DNA of 64,000 bases from Mesostigma viride (GCA_009746045.1 RPFO01000246.1:3539853-3603852); one strand, 5' to 3'; numbered from the stretch's first letter, positions 1-12,050 are shown. Made by a program: numbers and translations. Notes: generated from the sequence alone by a model not told the origin.

Positions 1-1480
1 CCAAGCCGCTGGGGGCCAGCCAGACCGAGCTAGGGCGGTGTCTACCTGACGGGTGCGAGCAAGATGTCCTACGAATGCTATCCTACGCTGCCGAATCTCG
101 TCTGAAATGCGAGGCATACCCTTCACAAAGACTCTACTGACCTATGTGTGAAAAACCCTACATTCCGGAGGTCCCTGTCGAAGCATCCTGTAAACGGTGC
201 CGTCCATGCAGCCGGGCAGCCATCGTGTCCACGGGTGAGCGTCCATGCCTTGGCGCCATACGTGAGCACCGTGAGGACCAGAACCTTGAAGAGCATGCGC
301 TTGCGGTGCTCGCCCAGGTCCTTCGAGCGCCAGTAGGAGTTGAGCGAGCGGAGCCTGGCCCAGGCCAGGCCGATGCGGATGTCCACATCGTCGGCGGTGT
401 CCGGGAGCATGCTCCCCAGCAGTTTGAAGCGCTCACGGAACGGGACCTCCGTCCCATCTAACAGCCCGGTGGCTGCAGCGGGCAACTGGTATAGCCCGAA
501 TCACAATCGCCTCAGGTTTGACACTAATCTCCAACCCCACCGCCTGCGCCTCCAAGCCCAGATGTCCAGTCCAGCCAGGTCTGAATGTGCTCAGGGCGGC
601 CGATGAGGGTGGTATCATCCGCATATAAATCACGGGTCGGACAGGCGGTAACCAGGGCCACCGCAGCCGTGTTCGCTCTGTCCAAGCCGGGCTCGAACCC
701 CAAGAGCAGTAAAGCATGCACGTGCCCGGCGCATGACGTGATCCACGACAATAATGAACAGATCGCCGGATATGGGGACAGGCTACAGCCTTGCCACACC
801 CCCGCCCCGTGGTGAAGGGGGAATGGTGGGGTGGTGCCTTCCGCAGTCCGCACTACTGCATGCCTGTGAGCCCTCACACAGCCGGCGAATGGCAGCTTAA
901 TAAGCGCTGGTGGCACACAATCCAGAGCAAAGATGGCCCAAAGTGAGCCTCCCAGCTAGAGGACCGTGTCGAAGGCCTTGATATAGTCAACAAAAATGAA
1001 GACCAGCGGCAATCCGTCAGGGCAAATGCAACGCACCTCCTCCATCAGCCGTCGCGCGACAAATATACAGCTGGCCATGATAGTACATTACGACCACGAC
1101 GGAAACCCATCTGCATGAGACTCATGCACCCAGGTGTGGGCAGTGGGTCTGCAGCGCGGCGTGGAGCGGCCTGCCGCATGCAGCTGCCATCTGCACTGCC
1201 GGTGCGCATGAAGACCTTCAGCGCGGCGCTCTGGAGGCAGACACCCCGATAGCTACGGCCGGGGTCAGCTATAGCAGCAGATCCCTTCTTGTACAGCATG
1301 ACTCGGATGGCCCCGCCTGCCACTCAGCAGGCGGAGGCTCCTCAGAGAGCAGAACACGGTTGCAGAACGCCAGCAGAAGCTCCCGCACCGCCATGCATGT
1401 CAGGGGTATTCAGCAGCTCAGCCGAAAGGTGGTCGGCACCGACCGCCGCGTCGTACCGCAGGCGAGCAAGGGCGCTGTCC
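1..1480 (-). pseudogene. LINE family A, degenerate reverse transcriptase ORF
   Basis: Remnant of a non-LTR retrotransposon RT read on the minus strand, in several frames. From 1480 down to 1, pieces of the RT appear in the expected order: a GADHLSAELL block before the palm, a LYKKGS...YRGVCLQSAALKVF block, QMGFRRGRN, then VFIFVDYIKAFDTV around 1010-965 (catalytic Asp), a QGCSLSP block near 790, LYADDTTLI near 625 (YADD active site), and a thumb block FKLLGSMLPD...RIGLAWARLRSLNSYW...LTYGAKAWTL at 440-250. A tail block ISDEIRQRRIAFVGHLARTR lies at 1-120, so the element runs off the window edge. Seen: motif order and spacing. Known: this order is that of LINE ORF2. Frame breaks and stops show it is dead. 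Clade not assigned. Confidence 0.8.
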
Positions 1481-2199
1481 AATTATTTCCGGTCCAAAGC
1501 CGGTGAAGGGGTGGACGACGTCGTTGGTGCCGCAAGGCAGCCCTCGATCCTTCAAGGTGGGTCCGACTTGGGAGGCCGCGGCCGAGGGGCGAGGAGGGTG
1601 GCGCATGCGGCGGGGGGAGTCCGGCAACACCGAGACACGGGCATGCAGCCGTATACCTTGGGGTGAAGCGGCGGGGGGGGGGGGGCGCGGGCCCCACCTG
1701 TCAAGGAATTAAACATGGTGGGCCAACCAGCGCGGTCAAGGCTGACCGGCCGGCGCCGCGCCGTCAATCCCCCGTGTGCTCCACCGGGGTGCGCTGCCGC
1801 CGGCCGCCGAGCCGGCCGAGGTGGTACCACATTTCCTTGCCCTGGTTGCGAGCTTGGCAGGCCTTGGCATCAGACTGCGATGCACTGGGCCGCCTCTGCG
1901 TCCTGAGCATGTGCGTAGTAGGCCTCCACAAGGGCGGCCTTGAGCACCGGTGTCAGCAGCGGGTCCCAGTTACCGGCTTGAGGCGGTGCCGGGCGGCCAA
2001 GACCTTGCATGGGGGCCTGCATGGCGGCAGAGGCGGGCCGGGTCGTCAGCGGGGCCTCGATGGCCGGCAGGTGCCGGGCCGCCAGCAACGGGGCGCATTC
2101 CCCATGTGTAATCGATCCAATGATGTTTGATAATTGATCGCATAGCAGCTATCAAAGAGACATGCAACCAGCCCGCAGGCCAGACATCGGATCCAGAAT
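1481..2199. other. GC-rich stretch, possibly the 5' part of the family A LINE
   Basis: Open frames exist on both strands but none shows a recognisable domain. A minus-strand stretch at about 2088-1870 (LLTPVLKAALVEAYY) could be upstream LINE sequence. Poly-G of about 13 bases lies near 1674-1686. No gene can be supported here. Confidence 0.3.
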
Positions 2200-2400
2200 C
2201 CGGACTGGCCATGGTAGCTCGAGCCTGCCGAACTAATTAATTATCTTTTCCGCGTTTTCGAGCTAGTCGCTCAGGATCATGCATGAATATTATAAGTGAG
2301 ACAACTGTCCAGAGATGGAAATGTGTAGCCTTGTTCATTGCATGAAGTTATAGCTGGCTTACGCGTAGAGCCTTTCGGATGAGATTAGGCAGGCTGCGTA
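2200..2400 (+). repeat. Dispersed repeat S1 (SINE-like), diverged copy
   Basis: Shares ATGGTAGCTCGAGCCTGCCG, a TTCGAG block, GGAAATGTGTAGCCTTG and GCTGGCTTACG with the 235-bp repeat at 28054-28288. It carries AGCTAG at 2261-2266 where the other copies have AG. Confidence 0.55.
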
Positions 2401-2429
2401 GAATTAATAGCCTTTAATTCATGTAGCAC

Positions 2430-2575
2430 ATCTTGCTCGAACCAGTCAGGTAGACATCGCAATTCCGGTCGATCGATCTGGCTATAGCTGGCCCCCAGCA
2501 GCTTGGCCAACCAGGGCGGCATATATCCTGACCTGGCCTGGCCCCAAGGACAAGCCCCGCAGCTGCGCGGGTAAA
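2430..2575 (+). repeat. Fragment of LINE family A tail, plus strand
   Basis: The CAGGTAGACA...CTGGCCCCCAGCAGCTTGG stretch repeats the reverse complement of positions 1-60 in opposite orientation. It contains TCGATCGATC where the other copy has TC. Confidence 0.55.
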
Positions 2576-2589
2576 ATTAAAGAATTAAA

Positions 2590-2640
2590 TTATAACATGA
2601 CTCCGTTGGGAGATCATGTATAGTTGTTACGTATTCCCTT
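2590..2640 (-). repeat. 3'-end fragment of the ORF1-only retroposon
   Basis: The ACATGACTCCGTTGGGAG block is the conserved 3' terminus of the retroposon seen complete at 2761-4845, 36862-39018 and 49594-51713. Only about 50 bp is kept, as in a strongly 5'-truncated insertion. Confidence 0.5.
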
Positions 2641-2760
2641 GCGGATGGATGGGGGTGCATGGGCAAAGCTGAGAAACCGAGCTAGTTATATGCTAATTCT
2701 AAACTAGAATCTACAGAAATCCTAGCTACTCTAGCTACTCAGCAATAAAGCGCCCCTTCC

Positions 2761-2840
2761 TCCTGAGCCACGAGCCACGAGCCACGAGCCACGAGCCACG
2801 AGCCACGAGCCACGAGCCACGAGCCACGTACGAGCCACGA
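2761..2840 (+). repeat. Tandem heptamer (GAGCCAC)n at the 5' end of retroposon copy 1
   Basis: About ten units of GAGCCAC. One junction reads ACGTAC (2826-2831) where the array predicts AC, a clean 4-bp insertion. The other two full-length retroposon copies start with two units of the same heptamer. Confidence 0.85.
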
Positions 2841-2974
2841 GGTAGCCATGGCTGACGGCGGCGCTCATAACTTTCACGTTTGAGCACCGAATTTAGTCGT
2901 GAATATCACAATCGCTTCGTCTTTCTAAGACGCACATGCTGATATAATTTTCCGACGCTATTACGCACTATACG

Positions 2975-4395
2975 ATGAGCAAACGCCCATCGACGCAACG
3001 CAGCCTGACGGCTGCGCTCGGCACTGAAAATACGTCTGCAGCTACGGCTGCAGCTTCGCCATCAGGGCCGGAAGGCGGTGGTGACACTAGTCGCGCACTG
3101 GTGGTCGCCCAGAACCCTCCCGGGCTCTCCTCGCCCTCTGCATCGCCTGACCCAAAGCGCAGTCGCCCAGGCGAGGCCTGGCTGGTCTGAGCGTGATTTT
3201 GACGTCGACAGGCTCTTTACCACCTTCGACGTCAACAGGCCTGCCTTTTTCGACATGCCACCCATCAAGATACTGGAGCTCGTGTTTTACGGGTCACACG
3301 CCTCACTGCTGGCCCTGTGCCAGCAACTCCATTCCAACACCCACTTTTTTCGCAACGGAGTTGACGGCCGGTTTTCCCACCACGTCTCAGACCGCCCAGT
3401 CGACACCAACCTGGCCCGCTGGTCTCGCCCCCGCCTTCAGCTCGCAGCTCTCTTTACCCTCACTAAGCGCTCGGCCGAGGACCTTCTGCACCCCGCCCCC
3501 ATTACCGAATCCACCTTCGTCCACCACCTCCACGCCGCCCTCTCACAGCACGTGACGCCCATTGCTGCAGTTGTGGCGGCACTTGGCTGCACGCTGGCTG
3601 CTGAGCTAGCTCACCACCATCCCCACCGCCACCGCCGCCCTCCTCGCCTCCACCCCCCCCCCCTCCCTCCGCCTCCACCGACTCCATCACCGCCCAGCTC
3701 CGCGACATCGACCCGGCGTCTTAAGGACAACGCCATTGCTATCGAGGTTCTGCAGAACACCGCAGGCCTCACCGCCCAGGCGGTGAAGGACATTGCCGCC
3801 AAGCCAGCCCCGGCTGGCCTGGCCGGCGATGCTCCTCCCATCACCACCTGGACGGACATGCTTAACGGCAACACACCACCTCCACCACCTCCGCCGTCGC
3901 CCGCCCGCAGCGCTTCAACGGCAGACGCTTGACCTCCGCGAGGAGGCCGAGCTCGCCAAGCGCAGCCTCAACGTCATTGTCAAGAATCTCAAGATGGAGG
4001 AAGGTGAGAATTCCGAGAAGCTTGCGCGTGCTTTTGAGAGAGAAATCCTTGATCGCATGGGCCTTACTGGTGAGATCGAGCTGGCCGCCCACCGCCTTCC
4101 CCGCGCGCGGGGTAAGGCAGGGCCGCCCCCGCTCCTTCTCACCTTTAAGACCCCGGCGGACAAGATTTCTTTTCTCAGACGCCGCAAGCGGCTCGAGAAG
4201 ACTCTCTTCACCCTTGATGACGACTTGACCCTGGCGCAGCAACAACGGCGACGGGAGCTATGGCCGACCTACCTCCAGCTCCGGCAGACCAAGGCGGGGC
4301 AGCCGGTGTACTGGAAGGGGGCGGCCATCTACGTCGGCCACAAGCCCTGGCAGGCGACCCCCGCGGCCCCAGCGACTCCAGACGCCCCAGCTTAG
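2975..4395 (+). pseudogene. LINE ORF1-like RNA-binding protein, copy 1 (frameshifted)
   Basis: An ATG at 2975 opens a Ser/Ala-rich N-terminus ending in a basic PKRSRPGEAW block. The reading then moves to the frame of 3078-3932 and again to that of 3793-4395, so two frameshifts break it. The middle part has LELVFYGSHASLLALC, a His/Pro-rich low-complexity stretch near 3610-3700, and a region with LKDNAIAIEVLQNTAG. The C-terminal part has REEAELAKRSLNVIVKNL, AHRLPRARGKAG and ISFLRRRKRLEKTLF, followed by RRRELWPTYLQLR. Known: a coiled segment followed by an RRM-like domain and this basic C-terminal domain is the layout of L1-type ORF1 proteins, which bind and chaperone the element RNA. Closest relatives in the window are the two minus-strand copies at 37330-38724 and 50040-51408. 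Confidence 0.75.
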
Positions 4396-4845
4396 GGGAA
4401 TACAGCAGTAGTAGTGTAGAATAGATAGACCGCGGCCATGTACATGTACGCCTCCTAGAGGCCCTATTCCAGCTAAGCCACGCGCTTTATTTAATCATGT
4501 ACATGTGTGCCTATGATGAGCCACACTCCAGACGATGCCTAGTTTTATTTAGTAATGCTGTGCCCATGCAGAGAGCTGCTCTCTGCTGAGATGCCACGCT
4601 CTAGTTTTTGTATAGCCATGATGATCTTCCCCCTCACAGGCATGCTCCCCCCTTACCCGGGCATAGCGTGATAGACCATGAGGGTGCGGGTGCATGCCCT
4701 GGTGCACCTAGAGCAGGGGTAGCTTACATTCCCACCCTTGCATGAAGTAGCCTAGAATGTATTAAAAGCCATATGCCCCTTCTCAGGGCTATGTGCTACA
4801 TCTACTCCCAACGGAGTGATGTTGATAATTAATTAATTAATTAAT

Positions 4846-5141
4846 TCCTCCTGAGGCCACAGGCCGGGGCTGGCGTGTGGGCATGGGCAATGGTCTGCAC
4901 CACCTCTTCTTGTCCAGCATAGCAGTCCAAGCAAGAGAGAGGGAGGAAATGTGGTGTTCAAAGTGGGCCGGGACCACTAGGTCAGCAAGCATGCAACTGA
5001 TCATGGCAGGTCTGCCAACCCGCTCAGTTAGTTTTCACGGCTCCGCTCACCCCGGCCATCCATCAGCAATATTGAATACGTGCTACTTGATCTAAGAATA
5101 ACGGAGTCATGTTACATAAATTATTTTTTTTTCGATTTAAT
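4846..5141. other. No gene seen
   Basis: AT/GC-mixed sequence between repeats. A 30-bp ORF1-retroposon terminus (ACGGAGTCATGTTACAT) sits near 5099-5116. Nothing else is recognisable. Confidence 0.4.
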
Positions 5142-5475
5142 TTTACACGAAGAGCGACTAGATGACCTAGACGGTGGGGCCAGAAACAGCCTGCTTGATC
5201 AGGGCGTGTGCATTTGAGCCTAGCTGGCCGGGTATGTCTAGTGGTGAGCACCATTGCTGCGATCGCTCTCCCACCATTTACGAGGAAATATAAATGTAAG
5301 CCAGCCATCATTTCAATGCACAAGGCTACACATTTCCATCATGCACCATTCATATTCATCATCCTGAACGACTCGAAAACGCGGACAAGATAACGGCAGG
5401 CTCGAGCTACCATGGTCCGGATTCTCCGGATTTCCAGATGGTACCACGTCTGCGCTGGTTGTCTCCTTGATATAC
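5142..5475. repeat. Dispersed repeat S1, rearranged copy
   Basis: Holds both halves of the 235-bp repeat of 28054-28288 with one half inverted. AGCGACTAGATGACCTAGAC...GATCAGGG (5152-5201) is in the same orientation, while 5290-5475, ending in GCGCTGGTTGTCTCCTTGAT, is reverse-complemented. A partial second GCGCTGGTTGTCTCC end follows at 5622-5640. Confidence 0.6.
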
Positions 5476-6080
5476 ACGCAAATGGAAAACCACTGAAAGG
5501 TCAGCCATTACGCTAGCCATGCCATGTTTCCAAACGTCCAAGAAGTGCACACAGTGCAAAAGCAAAAATCCGGAGGACAGCACTTTCAATCAAATGTGCG
5601 GATTCTCCCGATTTCTGGCCTGCGCTGGTTGTCTCCTTGAAATGTGCGGCGTGCATGAACCAAACGCCCATGGATGCGCAGTTATGTTTGTAAACTAATT
5701 TTAAAATTATTGTAATCGAATAGAGGATTTTGATGTGAACAAAGGATCTGCTAGGATGCTTCAAAAAATTGTGAATCCTGCATTGCCCTTCAAAACTCAA
5801 ATGGTACTCCCACTTCGCCCTAATCTCAAACTGTGAATTTGTCAAGGCGAACACGATGATGTTGTAAGTATCCCACGATGACATTTCACGCCGTTGGGTC
5901 TGCCACGCACATGATCTGTAAAATGATCATCTATGAAAACACTAGATAGATTAACTGCTGTTTGAAGACCAAGAACCAAGTCACCACCATATGCGCCAGA
6001 AAGCAAAATGCCGAGCTTGCCAGCTTGGCGATCTTGGTCCTTCACACCGGGCAGCCAGTATCAAGTGCATGCACAGTGGG
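5476..6080. other. Downstream flank of the ssSPT-like gene 1
   Basis: No coding signal that I trust. A minus-strand stretch around 6045-5940 (ILLSGAYGGDLVLG) is open but has no supported splice sites, and it lies after the stop of the gene at 6081-8519. Confidence 0.35.
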
Positions 6081-8519
6081 TCAGACAATTGGCTGTGGAG
6101 TACCTGTGCTAGCTGCAGCGACAACTTTGGACACCATGGTCCTCATCACTGCCATGGAGCCTATGCCGGTCTCCCACACGCGGTCCTTCAACGCGTCCAG
6201 CTCCCCCCACGTGGGCTGTGGCACAAGGGATAATCAGCCACGGAAGGAAGATCAGCCACCAACAACCTTGGGTGTAAACTAGAGGGGCAGTATAAACGAA
6301 GCACGCATCCAGCATTGCATGCCTTGACCTGATTGCCATCCCCTGCTGCCACCTGGCACAAATGCCACAGGGCCCCAGGGAAAGGCTATCATTGACAAGC
6401 TGTCACAGCACACGAGAATAGCAAACCTCGTTCCACCCAGTAGAAACATTTAGGACACACACTCGCTGCCAAGGAGAACAGACAAAGAAAAAAACAGTGG
6501 CAAGGCATTACAAGAGAGCAGGCTTAAATGGAGAGTGTGGATGCCACCACAAGCAACGAGACCAGAATATATATAGTCACTGTGTCGTGGCATTGAGCTC
6601 AAATCCTTTCCCCATGGCAGACTACTTGTGGTTCCTTGCCCTGACAGAAAGATCAATCAGCATGATCATGCGTGTAAGACTATGACGGAGGGCGGGCTAT
6701 CCACGGGATTGCCCCAGTAAACGGACAGAAGCACCCTCTCTTTAGGCAAAGACAGATAGCGTCCACCTCTTAACCAATTACAATCAGCACATCAAAAACA
6801 TTGACGCAACCCGAAAGGGAGCTAGAGGAGCAGGAAAAACCTTCCCAGCAGAAATGCCAAGCATGTCATCAACGATGAGAATGCTGTTCCAAACCAGCCA
6901 TGATTATCATCCCTAGAGGACCAACTCCTCCATACTTGCAGCTGTAGCGAAACCGGGAAGCAACCTAGCCTGGATTCCACTACACCGCCTGCGTGAGGTC
7001 TAAGAAAGGGGTCCGACCGATCCAGGGCTGCGATCTTAAACGTAGAAAACGAATCCAGGGCTGACAATCTTAAACATCACTACAAGCACACAGGCACTGA
7101 CATCCCCCGTTGCATACCACTGACCGCTACTTCGCAGCATATTGTTCCTACATTAAGATCTGTTGCCCGAAACCAGCCCTTCGGTTTTAATCCCCGATTT
7201 CCCAAATCCAGGGTCTCAAGATCTTTAATCTGAGAATCTCAACCCTCAGGCAGGCAGTGTAGTTGTTTTGCAAAAAAGAGAACCCAATCCGCAACACGCC
7301 AGCCTGGCTGCCACGCCACCCTTAGGAGCACGCACCACTCTGGGCAGCCATCCGGACCACATGGAGTGGCTGGTCATGATCCCGTACACCAGCGACAGGA
7401 TGACGGTGGTGGAGACCGTGGCTGGTTACGGTGCGCCCGAGAGGACGAGGGTAAACGGGTTTTGTCAGTTTGGAAGAGGTTTTTGCCAGTTAAGGATGGG
7501 TTGTTTCGGCACATGCAAGGCATAAGATGCTGCAACAAAGACAAACAAAAAATCAAGCATCTGCGCCATGGAATGCTGTGCTCTACCATGCTCAGCAAAA
7601 ACAGCATCTGCTGGTCTGTGATATGTTACCATAGGGACAACACCACTTCAAGAATAATCATAAAATAAATTAATAAAAAAGGAAATTCCCTATGAATGCC
7701 TTCCACTTGCTGGAAGGCTAGAGCAGGAAAGGGACCTGGAGCAGAAACTGGACACACAGTGTGCTGGTATCCCCGTGCATCCAGGCGTGAGTGTGCTGGC
7801 TAACGTGCTGCCTAGGATGTGCACGATCCAATCACAAATACTGGCAAGATGGCATCATGCCAAAGGGCGAACAGCTATATGTCTCAACAACAGGCACGCG
7901 GCATGCGGGGAGGATACTGAACACGACGCGCTCCCAGGGATCGAGCATGAACGCTCCCGTAGAGACAAGCAACTTTGTGCTGATGGACTCAACGTAGTCC
8001 TTCATCGCCCCGCCCCACCCAGGCCGCCTCTTCCTCGGGGGAATCACTCCGCGAAGGTGCCGCTCTGGCTGGGATGGCACCGCAGCACATTCGGCAGCCT
8101 GCAGGGGTGCAACGGCGTGGTTTGCAGTTCATGTCAGTTCAAGCATACATAGCTCTAGGTACCTCATTCAAACCAACGCAGCAACTCAACACTCAGCTGA
8201 GGAAGGAAAGAGGAGGCATCGACGCGTGCTAGGATTTCCTGAATGTACAGTGTAAGCCTGCGTTTCGCGTCCCCGACCTGCCCATCAAAGGCACTACTTT
8301 AAAATTCATTGATATTAAAACAAAAATGCAGGTCGTCACGGCACCAATCCGCCCATGAGTTATTCACAACGATGACCTGCTGATAAAGTTCAAACTTACC
8401 TTCATAGGCGACATAGTTGCAGTCGCGGCGTTCTCCTTGCGTCGAGATTTCTTGCTAGCTGCAGAATTCTTAGCTGGACTCGATACCTCCGCTTGCAATT
8501 GCTCAGACCGCCTCGGCAT
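6081..8519 (-). CDS. Putative small subunit of serine palmitoyltransferase (ssSPT-like), gene 1
   Basis: Four exons on the minus strand: 8519-8400, 8098-7918, 7421-7336 and 6215-6081. They sum to 522 nt, 173 codons plus TGA. Every intron is GT-AG and all phases agree (0, 1, 0). Residues 1-40 are hydrophilic and basic. Residues 50-70 are basic (IPPRKRRPGW). Residues 87-100 read TGAFMLDPWERVVF, followed by a single hydrophobic helix at about 101-117 (TTVSTTVILSLVYGIMT) and a 44-residue tail. Known: ssSPT proteins are tiny ER-membrane activators of serine palmitoyltransferase, the first enzyme of sphingolipid synthesis, with an MLDxWER-like motif before one transmembrane helix. The match is to that core only, and the N- and C-terminal extensions are longer than in plants. 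The paralogue at 14336-18696 keeps the same exon plan, which supports the model. Confidence 0.7.
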
Positions 8520-10797
8520 TTCCAATTCCAGGCGAGTAATCAAAATATCATACTTAATTCCTTCTTTCCGATTATTAGAAGCGCTAGCGACGAAGTCTTA
8601 AACAAGCTTTTGGCTTCTCTGATGTCACAGCTACAGATTGCAGGGCCAGTCCTTGGACAGTTGGGAATCCAGATTCGACAAAAATTCGCAGCACTATCCG
8701 GCAAGCTCGTTGCGTGTGATCCAGAAGAGCAGCTGACCAAACCTCGAGCACACCTGAACAACCGTGAAATTATGGAAAAACTAGTAACCACATAACGCAG
8801 CCTTCCGAAGAAAATGGCCCGTTGCAATAATTTACCCGTGTACCGCTTCGTCACTGCAGACACAGCGCGTAAGCCGCAGTCCTGCGTGTGTTGATGTCAA
8901 CTTGTGTTGCATCACACACGTGTTGGAAATTTCGACTGGATCTCGTTGTTGGTTGTTGTTGTTGTTGTTGTTGATTCCCACGCCGAACATGGGACGTCTC
9001 GAATCAGGATCATAGCCAAGTCCATACGTGTAGCCCATACGTGGTGTTGTGTTGGCAGTTGGCGAACCACAGCGAGGGCAGTGACTAGTGACTACAATAC
9101 TGTAGTGAGGGCACTACTGTACCAACTTTGAATTTCCAACTTCTAAGAACGTAAGATATGCGGGATCAGGATCGAAAAAATCTGTCCTTTGCCCAATTGG
9201 CCACTGGTTCATGGTGTTTCGAGTGCCTTGTAGTAACCGGCATGGGCTGAGCTCAGGCATAGTACTGACCGTAGTCCGTGTGATACCTCATACATGATTT
9301 TTTAAGGCGCACAATGGGGCGATGGACGAATCTTGCCACACGAATTCTTGTGGGGCTGCAAGTTTAGAATGCCAGCCCCAAGCGCGGGGATGACGGGGGT
9401 TGCCGCAGCCATGACGAAGTTCCGTAATAAGTATTTTAATTCGGTTTTGAAGGGTTTTGATTCGGTTGGTGACGTCAACTCAGCAAGATTGTACCCCAAA
9501 ATGGGTAAATCGAATTAGGGAAACGCAATGGGAAAAATTCATGGGAAAATGCAGGCCGCGAATGGTGAATTCCGGGGTCATGAGCGTCTGGGGGACTGCG
9601 GCCCACGCAGCCCCAGAAGTTTGAGCTACCCTAGCATGTACTAAGATCTAAGGGACCGCCCCCGCAATAACAATGCACGCGAGGGGTCGGTCACGTACTT
9701 TGTAGTCTTTTACAACCGAGCTGCGTTATGGTTTACAATAATATACCCGAATATGCTTGGTGTCCTGCTTGCAGGATCGTTTCTGACGTACAACATGGTG
9801 TGCTTGCCAACCGAGTGTCCACATGGGGCAAGACCCTCAAGCGCTACATACACGTGCCCGCGGTAAATCATACTCCATTCCCTCAGTCGGTGGGGATTCT
9901 TGCGGCGGTTCACGCCAGCCACATCAATGCATTGCCTGACATTGCCACACTAATGCACTCATTTTTCTTGTTCTGGAATCAGGCGAGTCCATCATGGATC
10001 CCCGACTCTGGACAGTGGTTCCCAGCTACTTTATGCTAACTCGGTTTACCTGACGGCCCTGTCAGTGTATAAGAAGCTGGCTTTGGCGACTGGATTTACC
10101 ATGATCGTCGCAGCATGACATTACACGTGACACGCGCTGCCCACATGGGGCAAATGGCCACATCAAAAAGGCACACGTGTCCTATGGTCATAACGCGCAT
10201 GTGCGCGGCACATGCAGGTCATCCCTGTCAGCAACCAAGTTTCCTGCCCTCGGCCAACCATCCCGGTCTGGCATTGTCAAGTGCTGGCGTTAAATAAGCC
10301 CGCGGCGATAAATTGCATCGACGGGCGCAAGCATCTTGAAGGCTGCGGAGCTGAACTGTGATTGCACAAAGCTCGAGCCCTGCGGATGCCCGCGACGACT
10401 CGAGCACGCCTGATATGATGGGGACTGAATGACTACAACAGGCAGGTAAACAAGCCGCATTTTTGCTTAGCATTGTTTTGAGTATCACTGACGTGGCCCT
10501 ATTGTCGGGTTTGTTTGTTGCCATGTTGAGTTCGTGAGGTTGTGTGGCATAGGAAACCAAGTTTTCCTGGCATAGATTTGTCTTCAAGGGAAAGTATATT
10601 GCTAGTGTCTAGTCGCTCACTGAGCTGCAGAGCGAACCCCTAGCTGCATTTTTTAGAGCACGCTGCCATACTTGCTGTACCGGCTCCCTGTTGTTACTGT
10701 TTTTCTCTGGCTATAAATAATGCATGGATGATATGGTTCTCCCAACATGCCCCACCTGGCCCACTCCATGCGCGTGGAGTATGCTTCCATTATGGGC
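8520..10797. other. Upstream region of ssSPT-like gene 1 and unassigned sequence
   Basis: About 2.3 kb with scattered short open frames and no domain I recognise. There is a TTG triplet run at 8949-8972. A 60-codon plus-strand frame at 9333-9518 and a 100-codon one at 9728-10039 lack recognisable motifs, so neither is called as a gene. Confidence 0.4.
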
Positions 10798-11042
10798 TGT
10801 ACCAAGATGCCATGCAAGCACATTTCAATTTATACTTAGGTTTAATTAATCGATCAGAGCTTGTGATGCTGCGGTGGAACATATTGGCCCTCGTTCTCTC
10901 TTTATGTGACTTTGTTTCATAATTGTACCAAGATGCCATGCAAGCACATTTCAATTTATACTTAGGTTTAATTAATCGATCAGAGCTTGTGATGCTGCGG
11001 TGGAACATATTGGCCCTCGTTCTCTCTTTATGAAACAAAGTC
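10798..11042. repeat. 126-bp-period direct duplication with an inverted spacer
   Basis: TGTACCAAGATGCC...TTCTCTCTTTATG occurs twice (10798-10906 and 10924-11032), almost unchanged. The 15 bp after the first copy (TGACTTTGTTTCATA, 10907-10921) is the reverse complement of the 15 bp overlapping and following the end of the second copy (TATGAAACAAAGTCA). This looks like a template-switch product. Confidence 0.85.
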
Positions 11043-12050
11043 AGCAGGACAAGCTCACGGACAAGCATGCATGGCCCCTGAACTTAAGTACATCTGTAGC
11101 TAGCACCGAGGATATTCCCCTCCCAGTATGGGCCAACAGAATCAAAGCCACATTAACCTTGGGCACCGGGGTGGCCGGTTGCATTCATAGGGTCATTTGC
11201 ATGCATTACTTTGATTTGCAGTGCCTATCCAGGCACTGTATTCATCGATCGACACATGCACACGAGAGAACTAAGTGCTCCAGAGAGTCCAGCACACCTG
11301 CACCCTTATGTAGGCAGGATATTGTCCACTGACTTACCCTTGCATTCAAAATAGTAGTTGTGTCACTTGAAATTTGGTAAAGTAACCTTGATGTGCTCGT
11401 AAAAAACTTCTAGCATGCTTAATTAGCAATATGTGCACCATGTGCTAGACACATCCGGCCAAGGTCCTGGGGGAGATAATCTAGAACAGTGCGCGCATGA
11501 TGAGCACCAGCTAGTCTAAAGTTCATGAGGTCTCCCATGCACTGCATGGCAACAGCCTTGGAAAGGCGGGCACTGCATCATTGCATGCGGCTCGCTATGT
11601 GCAACGTCAGCCACGTACGTGTTTGTTATGTGGAAGGGGAATGGAATTAGAATTGATTTGTATACTAGAAGTATGGTGGCAAAAACAGCCTTCCATGACA
11701 GAAGAATACAACCTAAAAACACAAGTTATTATGTTTGCTAATACTCACTGCTACCTTTAAAACACGGGCTGATTGGCACACAGTTTTGCAGAACGGGCCT
11801 CCCAGCCATGGGGTTCAAGAGCAAGAATGCCACGTGAAGGCCGCTAAAATACAACAGTTTCAAATGGGTTCAAGAGCCAGAGCCGTTAAGTACTCTACTA
11901 CTCTTTGCTCATGTCATTCCTGGTATGGGGTCCTCAAAATATGCCACCTCAATTATCCTCCGCTGGCCAATCAATGAATTTGTTTGCAACGTGCTGGTTC
12001 CGACACAGTGGGCCGAGTGGGAATGGCAAAGACAATAACCTGGCAAGGAA
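11043..12050. other. No gene seen
   Basis: Unassigned sequence with only short open frames and no repeat family that I recognise. Confidence 0.4.

Larger units (their letters stand above)
2761..4845 (+). mobile_element. ORF1-only non-LTR retroposon, copy 1
   Basis: About 2.1 kb. It starts with the GAGCCAC heptamer array, has a short 5' leader (GCTGACGGCGGCGCT...), one ORF1-type reading frame (2975-4395), a 3' UTR and an (AATT)n tail at 4827-4845. Copies 2 and 3 (36862-39018 and 49594-51713, both minus) share the same 5' and 3' ends, so the unit ends are real and no RT ORF lies inside it. Known: mammalian HAL1 elements are similarly ORF1-only. Inferred: it is non-autonomous and mobilised by another LINE. 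Confidence 0.8.
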
